A DNA stretch of 64,000 nt from Sordariomycetes sp. S80-01Y. Lineage: Eukaryota; Ascomycota; Sordariomycetes. The notes below the pieces were generated by a model. It saw only the letters and a program-made list of their open reading frames with translations. It ran no database searches and had not been told where the DNA came from. The position numbers and the translations under genes were made by a program. Shown here in pieces: positions 1 through 9,124 of the stretch. The stretch spans positions 248,001 through 312,000 of the forward strand of contig JAXQJY010000031.1 in assembly GCA_037042185.1 (NCBI GenBank), in the 5' to 3' direction. The first letter of the stretch is position 1. Each line of letters opens with the position of its first letter.

Positions 1-154
1 GAGGGTTTTAGTTATCTTTGCAGTAGCGTTTATGCATTAGGGGTTCCAGCGGCAGGTGAAGTCAATGTGTGTGTACATCGTAGTTGTGAAGCAACTCTGT
101 ATCTTGTAGATCGTGCAAAGCCTATTTGAATCTACACTTTTCTATATCCATCCC

Positions 155-3100
155 TTATAGACAGTTGAAGCAGAAGTCCCTCTCGCACCTGAACCCATCC
201 ACCCCGCATGTCCTGATGGTCCCGCCTGGCGTCTTCACGGTATCCCCTGGCGTCTGGTCGTCCCGTCTCCTCTTCCTCTTGACGGGGGAGCGGTAGATCT
301 CGGTCGTCAGGGGCGTGGCCTTCCAGGTCCTCTTCTTGGTCGAACCGAGCCCGTTGGCCGGCCGCGCCGTGGAGGGCGAGTTGAAGAGACGCGGCAGGTC
401 GTCGCTGCGGAGGAGCTCGTCTGAGGTGGACGCTCCGTCTTCCTCGTCGTCTTCCTTGTCGGAGAGGAGGGAAAGAATGGAGCGGCGGGAGCTGGGGGCC
501 TTGGAGTTGCGCAGGGCCGAGTGGCGTGGTGTGGTGGGTTTCGGGGAGGCTGTTTTCTGCGGCGACCTTGGAGGAGCTTGTTTCCTGATCTGCGTTGCTT
601 CAAGTCTCGCTTGCAAGGCTGAAGATGCTGGCTCCGAGGCCGAGTCGGCGATGGTGCGGTCGGAGCCCAGGGGCGCTTGAGACGGCTCGGGAGTTGGTGA
701 TAGAGGCATCGGCGTGTCAATGTCCATCGCCTCGGTGTTTGGCAGTTCTTGAGGTAGCATTCTGTCCACAGCGGGCGTATCCCCTCTGTTTTCGTCAACC
801 CGTCCTGTTTCATCGGTAACAGCAACATCAGGCGGAGGTTGAGAGACGTCAACTATTGTTTCCTCCGACTTTGACCTTCGTCTTCTGCTCTTTCTTGGTT
901 GCTTTCGCGCTTGGCTTGACGGAATGGGAATGTGCTCGTCAGGCTCGACGGCATCTTCTTGGGAGTCTGCAATCTCGCAAGTCGCTTGCTGATTAGCTGC
1001 CGAGGGCTCAAGGGACTTACGGGGACGCAGTTGACGTCTCGGTGGAGCCTCTTGAGCCGCAGTGCCTAGAGCCTTGGGAGTCGCGGTCTCGTTTCGTTTA
1101 GACTGATGGTAGTCATCAGATGGGTCCATCAGCGACTTCCGACGCCGCCGCCGATGTGTTTGCCCAGGTTCCGTAAGAGGCGAGCTAGCAGTTAATGTTG
1201 GAGTTACAGCTGGCTCTTGCGGCGGTTCCTCTGTTGCGCTCGCGACTTGTTGCACGTTCCGCGGCCGGCGACGACTCCTAGGTCGCACTTCTCCAGAAGA
1301 TTGTTGATCCAAGTTCAGCATGCCAGCAACAGATGGATCCTTTGTATCGTCTGGTTTCGATGGAGCAAAAGGTCCAGAAAGTCGGTCTCTCTTAGACTGT
1401 TGTTCTCGGTCCTTCGACAAGCTACCGGACGTTGGTTTAGCAGTGGCAACTGTATTCTTCCGGGCTGGTGGCCGCTTCGTGAAGGCTATTGGCGCTTCGT
1501 CGTCCGAGAAGACATAGCTAGGTCCCCTGTTGATGTAATAGACCGAATCAAGCTCGGAATGCTCCTGGTCGAGGGCGTGTTGTCCGGTCGTCTCCGCTAG
1601 CGGCGAGCTTCTCCTAGACTCTCTTGTTTCCTGCGAGTCTGGAATCATCTCCCTGCTGATTGTCACCTCGGTGTCATCCGTCCTGTGTCCAGAAGCGGCA
1701 GATGTAGGCGGCGTCGGGAGGCCGTGCTCATCCATCGAGTCGTCCACGGATTCGTACTCGTTCCTCTGGGTGTCAGAAGAGGACAGCTGAACGAGCATTT
1801 CCTCAGACTGGTCCTCGCTCAAGATTTCGGGTTGGCTCCCTGATGATCGCTTGGACCTATTCCTGCGCAGGACATCGATCCAAGAAACGACCCCAAGAAA
1901 GTCGGTCTGTGTTCGAGCGCGGGAGGAGCGACGGCAGTTAGGGTTCGGAGGTGGGAAGGAAGGGATGGCGGGCCTACGCACAACTACTTGGTTGCACTGC
2001 GTTGGCTGTGATGGGCGTTTCTTCAACGGGGCCTTCCTGGCTGACCTCGGCTTGGGTTTCGCAATATTTGATCTCGACGCAGGCTTTGGCATGCTCTTCT
2101 CATCCGGTAACCTAGGCAGACCTCGCAGCGTTCCAAAGGTCATAACTTTGCCAGGTGCTGGCATAAGTTGGTCCGGATTAGAGAGCGGCTTTGCCGCCAG
2201 GTAGGTCTGGAGCAGATCGTCGTCGTTATCGAGAGGAGCGATCATTCTGGAGTTCCCCCGCTCGACCATCATAGAATTGCTTTGCAGGGAGCGACTGTTG
2301 ACTCGACCATCGCTGAGAGCTGGCATAAGCCGTCTGGAGCTAGGTAATGTCTTTCTCAGGCTTCCAACAGTGCCGACTCGCGTCTTTGGGATCGGCGCCC
2401 AGTCGTCCTTGTACTCCGGGTCAGGGGTCCAAACTGAGTCGCCACCAGTGTATCTTGCCCAGGTACGTGCGCCTGATTCAGATCTCCTTCTGGGCTGCTG
2501 TCGTGGGAAGCTCGATAAATCGACCTGCTGTGCATCCCGCGGAAAGTTCCAAGGCCTCATGCGCTGCGGTAGAGGCCCCGGTGCGCCTATAAGCTTGGCG
2601 AGCGGGTTCGGTCTGAATGCAGTCGGCGGAGGCGGCGCTTCTTGCCCACGCATGATGCGCTCTTCATCCTCGGTTTCGAGATCGTCGTCCTCCCAGTCAT
2701 CCCTGAGGTCCCCGAGTCGCACGCCCTCGTCCTCGCTGTCATCGACCAGATCCTCAAGCAACATGCCCTCCTCTTCATCCTCGTCAATGCCCACGTCGCC
2801 CTCAAAGCGCATATTCTGCAGATGACCATTGTCGACCACCACCTCACCCGTCTCCAGATCGACCTCGTCGCCCACATCCGTAAAGTCTCTGGCATATTTG
2901 GCAAAAATGCCGGACATGGCCTGCTGAAAGCGATTGCCAGCCTTGACACGCTTCCTTGCTAATCGATAGTCCGGGTCTCGGCGCTCGTCCACCTCTTCTG
3001 GCTCGAAGACCAGCTCATCGCCATCCTGGTCATTGTCGGAGTCTGGCTCGGGGTCGGCGTAGTTCAGGCGCTGGCGCTTCGAGGGCGGCTCCGTGGCCAT
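155..3100 (-). CDS. scm3: CENP-A (CenH3) chaperone Scm3/HJURP-like, 981 aa
   Basis: Single exon, ATG at 3100, TAA at 155. Residues about 55-100 carry the Scm3/HJURP core: the stretch RFQQAMSGIFAKYA is followed by DEVDLETGEVVVDNGHLQNM, the characteristic 'D-E-[IV]-D-L-x-T-G-E-[IV]-V-x-D-x-G-H-L' signature that binds the Cse4/CENP-A-H4 dimer. The N-terminus (residues 14-40) and residues 100-150 are strongly acidic. The middle is long, low-complexity and basic (Ser/Pro/Arg rich), as in filamentous fungi, where Scm3 is far longer than in yeast. The C-terminus ends in a cysteine-containing block (RTCGVDGFRCERDFCFNCL) that looks conserved. Expected role: deposits centromeric histone H3 in the nucleus. 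It is head-to-head with atg6 over 363 bp. Recognition of the Scm3 core is secure; functions of the long tail are not visible from sequence. Confidence 0.9.
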   Translation of the reverse strand: MATEPPSKRQRLNYADPEPDSDNDQDGDELVFEPEEVDERRDPDYRLARKRVKAGNRFQQAMSGIFAKYARDFTDVGDEVDLETGEVVVDNGHLQNMRFEGDVGIDEDEEEGMLLEDLVDDSEDEGVRLGDLRDDWEDDDLETEDEERIMRGQEAPPPPTAFRPNPLAKLIGAPGPLPQRMRPWNFPRDAQQVDLSSFPRQQPRRRSESGARTWARYTGGDSVWTPDPEYKDDWAPIPKTRVGTVGSLRKTLPSSRRLMPALSDGRVNSRSLQSNSMMVERGNSRMIAPLDNDDDLLQTYLAAKPLSNPDQLMPAPGKVMTFGTLRGLPRLPDEKSMPKPASRSNIAKPKPRSARKAPLKKRPSQPTQCNQVVVRRPAIPSFPPPNPNCRRSSRARTQTDFLGVVSWIDVLRRNRSKRSSGSQPEILSEDQSEEMLVQLSSSDTQRNEYESVDDSMDEHGLPTPPTSAASGHRTDDTEVTISREMIPDSQETRESRRSSPLAETTGQHALDQEHSELDSVYYINRGPSYVFSDDEAPIAFTKRPPARKNTVATAKPTSGSLSKDREQQSKRDRLSGPFAPSKPDDTKDPSVAGMLNLDQQSSGEVRPRSRRRPRNVQQVASATEEPPQEPAVTPTLTASSPLTEPGQTHRRRRRKSLMDPSDDYHQSKRNETATPKALGTAAQEAPPRRQLRPRKSLEPSAANQQATCEIADSQEDAVEPDEHIPIPSSQARKQPRKSRRRRSKSEETIVDVSQPPPDVAVTDETGRVDENRGDTPAVDRMLPQELPNTEAMDIDTPMPLSPTPEPSQAPLGSDRTIADSASEPASSALQARLEATQIRKQAPPRSPQKTASPKPTTPRHSALRNSKAPSSRRSILSLLSDKEDDEEDGASTSDELLRSDDLPRLFNSPSTARPANGLGSTKKRTWKATPLTTEIYRSPVKRKRRRDDQTPGDTVKTPGGTIRTCGVDGFRCERDFCFNCL

Positions 3101-3463
3101 GATGATTATTGACAGGGAAAGCTAACGATGATTCGATTCATCCTGAGATATGGAAAAAGAAACGACAGCCTTTGCAGTGGCTCGGGTATGGCGCAGTTGG
3201 TGGATGAAGGTTGGAGGTTCTCGAGGGTTCGTGGTGGTTGGAGAGGCAACGGCGCGAAATTGGCGTCGCGTGCTTGGGGAAGGAGCGCGTAAAGCACCTG
3301 CGGCTTGGAGTTTGGTGGGGCGCATCCGTCGGCAACCTTCGTCATCGCCTAGAGAGCATCTTGGACCCGGATTCACCGAGACCAAGACAAACATCGCTGT
3401 ATCCTCTACCATTGCCGCACTGGCAGCACTTCTTGTGAGGTCTCGCCCAATGCGCTTATAGCC
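3101..3463. promoter_or_regulatory. Shared intergenic promoter region scm3 / atg6
   Basis: The 363 bp between the two divergent start codons contain no supported gene. Several open frames cross it on both strands but none has a recognisable product. It must hold both promoters; no clear TATA box was seen. Confidence 0.5.
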
Positions 3464-4942
3464 ATGTTCTGCCAAAAGTGCCGCCAGCCACTCAAGCTGG
3501 ACGGGTCGCTCGAGGACCTCAATCCCGCTGCCTACGACCTGCTCGTCTGTACGTATCGCCATTCAGCCCCAAGGATTTAACTGACATTCACAGCTTCAAC
3601 CTCTCCTCAGCCGCAGACGAAGCCGAGGGGTGCCTCCAAAGCTTCCTCCCAAGACGCCGCCCGCAAGTCACTCTACGAAAAGGCTACCCGAAATGCGAGC
3701 CAACCTACCTTTAAGCGGCAGCATGCCAACCCACGCGACGCGGCCATGTCGTTCATTTACCTGACCGAGTCGCAAGTCGGGCAGCCGCAGCAGCCAACAC
3801 CAGAAACGTCGAAGCTCCCGCGCACCGATAGTAAGAATAGCAAGTCGCCGCCGCTGGCCAAGGGCAACGAGATGCAGCGGGTCAACAGGCTGTTCGAGAT
3901 CCTGTCGTCGAGATCGGATGTCGACCATCCGGTGTGCGTAGATTGCGCGGAAATGCTGGTGGAGGGGTTTCAAAAGAGGCTAGAGACGGTTTCTAGAGAG
4001 CGCGACGCCTACGTCAAGCACCTGCGAGAGGTGCAAGCAAGCCAGCCAAGTAAGGATGATATCAAGGCTCAGCAAGAGGCGACGAAGCAAGCGGAGGCCG
4101 ACAAAGACCAGGCAATGAAGGAGCTCATCAAGCTGGAACAGGAAAAGGACGGCCTTGATGCCGAAATACTGGCTCTGGAAGAGGAGTCGAGGCAGCTGGA
4201 CCTCGAGGAGGATAAGTTCTGGCGAGAACGCAACGCTTTTGCTACCATGATGGCGGACTTCCAATCGGAACGTGACAGCGTCAGCGTCAAATATAGCAAC
4301 GACACGCGACTGCTGGAGCAGCTGCAGCGATCCAACGTCTACAACGATACCTTCAACATCAGCCATGACGGCAGTTTCGCCACGATCAACGGGTTGCGTC
4401 TGGGACGGCTGCAGAAGAACATGGTGGAGTGGACGGAGATCAACGCGGCCTGGGGTCATGCTTTGCTGCTGATCGTCACCGTCGCGGACAAGCTCAACTA
4501 TAAGTTCGACGGGTACGAGCCGCAGCCCATGGGCAGCACCTCGAAGATAATCCGCTACGAAACACCCAGTCCTGCCTCGAGCAGAACAGGCTCGCGAGCT
4601 ATGGCGCCTCCGCCGAAAAAGCATACTCTGGAGCTCTTCAGCTCGGGCGACATGCCTCTGGGCCTGACCCTCTGGCACCGCAAGTTTGACAACGCCATGG
4701 TGGCTTTTCTAGAGCTAGTCCGCCAACTCGGCGTTCATGTTGAGCGAGAGACGCGGGCAACGGGCAATATCTTACAGCTGCCATACAACATAGACGGCGA
4801 CAAGATCTCAGACATCAGCATTAAGCTCGGTATCGCCCAAGACGACGGTTGGACTAAGGCGTGCAAGTTGACTCTGACTTGCTGTAAGTTTTTGCTGGCT
4901 CACGCAAGTAACGTCAGCACGGGCGTGCGGGGATCAAACTAG
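3464..4942 (+). CDS. atg6: Beclin 1 / Atg6 (Vps30), autophagy PI3K complex subunit, 477 aa
   Basis: Two exons: 3464-3548 and 3594-4942; the 45-nt intron has donor GTACGT, branch TTAACTGAC and acceptor CAG. The 28-codon first exon encodes MFCQKCRQPLKLDGSL, the N-terminal CxxC knuckle typical of Atg6, followed by a BH3-like spacer, a central coiled coil (residues about 175-265, Glu/Lys/Gln heptads) and the C-terminal evolutionarily conserved (BARA) domain ending in the diagnostic block LTLTCCKFLLAHASN. An apparent GTAAGT inside that block is coding, because reading through gives the conserved ending. Atg6 is the regulatory subunit of the Vps34 phosphatidylinositol 3-kinase complexes I (autophagy) and II (vacuolar sorting) at phagophore and endosome membranes. 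Length is normal for fungi. Confidence 0.95.
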
Positions 4943-5714
4943 CGTCAGCTCTAATGGATCAGTCGATAAGTATAGACGTGATCTCGGCGGAATGAGGCCA
5001 AGGGTCAAGAGGTCCTGGAGCAAACCAGGCGAACAAGATGTAATGAGTCCGGCGTTGGGGCGTCACACCAACAGCGATTGCGAGGTCCATTTTCAACGAA
5101 ACATATTCCTATCAAGATTATACACTTTCATTCACGCACAGACCGCGACTCACCGGCAGACTGCGAGGCGTTTCAATGCATGCAGCCCAGCAAGGCAGCA
5201 CAGCCCCCACCATGCAGGCGAAGCTGACAGACCACGACTATCATCGTGTGATACGTCAAGCATGCACTTCCTGAGCATAGCGGCTCCCCGCACTCTTGCC
5301 TGGGCAGCTAGGATGCGTCCTCGGCTATTCGCTGGCCGTCACTATCAGAAGCACACGTACCGGCTGAACTGATTGGAGCAGATGACGAGCCTAATGCACG
5401 AAACAGCCTCACTACTTGCTGCGGTATCACGATTTCATGTTAGGCCTTGGACGATGGCACTTCTCAGCCGCTACCTGGACTACAATATGCGGTGCTCACC
5501 AACCGGCGAATGGCACGCAAGGGAAGGCGTCCACTTCAGCCCTTGACTAACATGGCTTGGATGCCTGGTAGTCCGCCTGCACCATGTCCTGAGGCATGTC
5601 CTGAGGCATGTCCTGAGGCTGGAGTGAGCGGCTTGGGTATTAATGATCCTGTTGTCGTCTTGCTAATTGTCTGCTCACCTTCATCTTCATCTTGGCGAGT
5701 CCTGACGCAGCACC
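4943..5714. other. Intergenic, no gene seen
   Basis: 772 bp between the 3' end of atg6 and the AAA ATPase gene. Open frames here (for example 4992-5372 and 5447-5731) show no domain or typical codon bias. It holds a short tandem repeat (5583-5618) and presumably the ATPase promoter. Confidence 0.4.
5583..5618. repeat. Three perfect 12-bp tandem copies of CATGTCCTGAGG
   Basis: Three head-to-tail copies at 5583, 5595 and 5607, about 100 bp upstream of the AAA ATPase start codon. Too short to be a classed minisatellite; it may be a replication-slippage product or clustered binding sites. Confidence 0.8.
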
Positions 5715-8191
5715 ATGTGTCCTTTGCCTGAAATGCCTACCAAACTCACCGTCCTTTCGGACGACGAAGACATCCACTCTGTCGGCTCGTACGACAGCGA
5801 CCCGAATCCCGGCTGGCGAGGCCGTGCCTCTAGACGTGCTCGACGGGAGGTTCCCAAGAGTGATTGCAAGGTTGACGGCAAGATCCCAAGTGTCCTGCAC
5901 ACTCTCGCCTACTATGGCCGTCGGAACAGCCTCATTGCTAGTACGTAAATCACTGCCGGATGTTTTATCAATATGGACTAACAAAGCTCCAAGGGCGACA
6001 TAGCGACCATGCCTTCACCAAGATCCCGGATCTGAACACGGTCCATGACGAGGAAACCCCGGATGAGGGAGAGATCGAGCGGCCCACCATCGAAATCTTG
6101 ACCAATGTCTACTCGCGCCGCAACCCGTCCCGTCCTCTTCGTGCCCCTCGTCACCGCGCCCCCAACGCCGGCACCCGTCCTATTACTGCTGGCTTCACCG
6201 ATGCACCCTGGTACGATGACTACTCCGGTGACGAAGATCCCGGCTACGATGTCACCAACGCCGATATCCAGGAGCCCATCATGTTGATCTGGAGCCAGCA
6301 TCTCAAGAATGCTTTGAAGGCTGTCGTGGCTTACTACCCCTACTTCAAGATCACAGATGGTCCTTTATCGGTCACTGCTCCGTACAGGGTGCTCCATCAT
6401 CACTATCACGAGTTGGTGGCCTACATGGACAACCAACCTGCTTTCCACGACGAAGAGTACGCGGCCACGACGAAGCACCACATCGAAGTCCTCACCCAGT
6501 TCCTCGCCCAAGACCCGCTGGTAGACTTGGCCAAGGAGGTTGAGCGCTGGGACCACTCCCCTCCCCTGGCTACTTATGATTACTTCTGGTTGCTCCTGAA
6601 ACCGGGTAGCATCATGTACGCTAAGCGCTACGACATTTGGACACCCTACGTGGTCTCCAGCGTCGAGGGTGGGCAGTACGCCTACCAGCCGAGCGACCAC
6701 TACAAAATCAATGCCTGGCTTCTCGAGTCCAACGGGAGCAAGGTGCTGCGTTTCATGGAGACCTTCACCGTCGCGCCATGGCTCGGGGAGCAGGCCATTG
6801 ATTCGCTGCCCGTGGTGCCGGCTGCGTACTGGAAAGAGGACATGGCCGCTCAGGGTGGCATGACCATGCGGCAGAAGTGCATCGAGGAAGGGAGGCTTTA
6901 CTGGGACCTTCTCAAGGGCCCACGGTATATGGAGTACGACGGGAACCTTGTCAACTCGAATTCGATGTCTATCCGGCCTACTGGTCCAACGGGCTTCATG
7001 TCTGGCCGCGTCATCGCGGACATCCCTGGCTTTGAGAAGTACCAGAGCTCCTCTCCTGAGCGCGCACACTCACCTCCTCCCTACCGCGGCGGCAGAGGTC
7101 CCCCACCGCCGCCGCAGAAGGATCATCTTCCCAAGTCGCTGCCCAGGTGTGGCTGTACCCCCTGCTCTGAGCACAGGGAGCTTGGTGCAAACGACAGCCC
7201 CTGGGCTGGGTTCGAGGACCTCAACCCTAAGACGGATATCCCCCCTCTCAATGAAGACTTCTACTTGCTCCTCAGCAACACGGTCCCGGGCTTCATTCTC
7301 GGCACCCGCCGCTGGGGCCACCTTGCCATCTCGAACCTCAAGCCTGTGGTCACGGACAAGGAGGCTTTCAAGTGCTTGCAGATTGACGAGGACATCAAGA
7401 ACACGGTCAAGGCCCTGATCGGGCAATTCGCCACCGGCTCGGCTGAGGGCACCGTGCATCCCTGGGGCAACGACTTCATCAAGAACAAGGGCGAGGGACG
7501 CATCTTCCTCTTCCATGGTGAGCCAGGTGTGGGCAAGACATGCACAGCCGAGTGCATCGCCGAGCTCACCTCGCGGCCGCTGCTCTCGCTGACGGCTGGC
7601 GACCTGAGCATCGATTCCTGGCGCGTCGAGCAGAACCTCAGCTACTTCCTCGAGCTCGGCCAGCGCTACGGCGCTCTCGTGCTGCTCGACGAGGCCGATG
7701 TCTACCTCGAGCGGCGCCGCAGCCGCGACATCGACCGCAACGGCCTCGTCAGCGTCTTCCTCCGTGCGCTCGAGTACTACAGCGGCTGCATCGTCATCTC
7801 GACCAACCGCGTGCGCACCTTTGACGCGGCCTTCATGTCGCGCATCCACGTGGCGCTGCACTACCAGAACCTGCGCGACGAGGACCGGGAGCGCATCTGG
7901 CAAAACAACTTTGACCGCCTCGACAGGGACTCGCAGGGTAAGGTGAGGGTCAGCCAGGCGGCGAGGGAGTACATCTTCCGCGGTCTCGAGGTCAGCGGCT
8001 TGAGGTGGAACGGGAGGGAGATCAGGAACGCCATGCAGACGAGCCTTGCGCTCGCCGAGGCGGAGAGCGAGGGTGCAGGCAGGGTGACGGTGGGGGAGAA
8101 GCACATCCGCGCCGTTGTTAAGATGAGCCAGGGCTTCAAGGACTATATGGAGGGGGGTGCAGACGAGGACAGCGAGTATGAGTACGACTAG
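5715..8191 (+). CDS. DUF7025-containing AAA+ ATPase, 807 aa
   Basis: Two exons, 5715-5940 and 5994-8191; the 53-nt intron has donor GTACGT, branch ACTAAC and acceptor AAG, and joins in frame at an Arg codon. The N-terminal half contains the fungal DUF7025 region (around residues 265-300: YDYFWLLLKPG, then YDIWTPYVVSSVEGG). A proline-rich linker follows (around residue 440), then one AAA+ module: Walker A GEPGVGKT (about 583), Walker B ALVLLDEAD (about 638) and sensor 1 VISTNRVRTFD. The family is abundant in filamentous fungi and its substrates are unknown; remodelling of protein complexes is inferred from the AAA core. The start could also be the next Met (5736). A 5' exon is needed because the downstream frame alone lacks a sensible start. 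Confidence 0.85.
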
Positions 8192-8684
8192 CGAATAGGG
8201 CGTTTTGTTTGCCGGGGTGGGATCCCCTCTCTGCTGTCTCCTTAGGATTTTTGACGAGTCACGGCTGCCATATCAAAGAATGAAACCTTGAATACACTGT
8301 CTGCAATCCAATCAATGCTTGTTGTATCGTTGGGAGGCACATGTAGCAGTCAGCCTAGCCATCCCCGAGGCAAACCCCTCCCTTTCGGTACCCCTGTCGA
8401 AGGCTGTGCACCCTTACCGTCCCCGTCCCAACACCGCCTCCCAATATATCGGCGATTGCCATTCCCATACTTGCTCAGAACAGCAGATGGTAGATCGTGT
8501 CTCGATAAGGTTGAATTTAGTCGCGCGGAGGACATATGTTCCTACTATATTATATGTAGCTGCGTTCCACCCACTGGTCCCTTCTGCTACAACAACTACT
8601 AGTAGTACTCCTATACCAGCCAACCTACCTTCTCAATACTGCCAGCCAAGCGTGAGATAACAAGCATCCACAGCATTATCAGCC
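8192..8684. other. Intergenic, no gene seen
   Basis: 493 bp after the ATPase stop. Pyrimidine-rich stretches just before 8685 look like a fungal promoter and leader. No coding or RNA signal was recognised. Confidence 0.4.
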
Positions 8685-8999
8685 ATGACCTCAGAAGCCA
8701 AAGAAGAGAAGAAGTCCTTCCGCAAGTCCCTTTCGTCCATGCTCACACCTCCGGTCAAGAAGCGACACGACAAGGTCCTCGCCGCCTCCTACCAGGCGCC
8801 CCCTGCTGGCACAGACGGGGATGGAGACCTTCAGAAGGGCGAACCGGCCCTGACGGACGAGGAGAAAGCGCGGCGGTTGGTGGCTGAGCGTGATGCAAGC
8901 TCTCCGACGGGCAATTTCATGCTGGGCGTGTACAGGCCCCTCAGCACGTCGCCGGGCTATGAAGATTACTACACCGCGAGGGGTGCGACTGGCAAGTAG
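8685..8999 (+). CDS. Small hypothetical protein, 104 aa
   Basis: Single open frame, ATG 8685, TAG ending at 8999. The protein is hydrophilic and mostly charged: a Lys/Glu/Ser-rich start (EAKEEKKSFRKSLSSML), a basic patch PPVKKRHDK, a short acidic-basic helix-like block DEEKARRLVAERD, and a Gly/Tyr-containing end (MLGVYRPLSTSPGYEDYY). No signal peptide, membrane segment or known domain. Codon use is GC3-rich like the neighbouring core genes, which supports it as a real gene; I do not recognise the family. It is tail-to-tail with the ABC transporter, 125 bp apart. Confidence 0.6.
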   Translation: MTSEAKEEKKSFRKSLSSMLTPPVKKRHDKVLAASYQAPPAGTDGDGDLQKGEPALTDEEKARRLVAERDASSPTGNFMLGVYRPLSTSPGYEDYYTARGATGK

Positions 9000-9124
9000 T
9001 GAAGTAAAGAAGAGATGGAGTGATCGCGGGGACATAATGAATGCGCCGGTGAATATCATCTCTATTCAATATTTTGGGTAACTTTTCGACGCAGCCATCG
9101 ATCTATCAATATACAGTCTCACAC

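Noticed and set aside
4876-4920. Possible intron at the 3' end of atg6 beginning GTAAGT
   Set aside because: Reading through gives the conserved Atg6 ending CCKFLLAHASN, so the GTAAGT is coding sequence.
7070-8104. 344-codon minus-strand frame opposite the AAA ATPase
   Set aside because: Opposite a region with intact Walker A, Walker B and sensor motifs; the antisense product is Leu/Val/Glu-rich shadow sequence.
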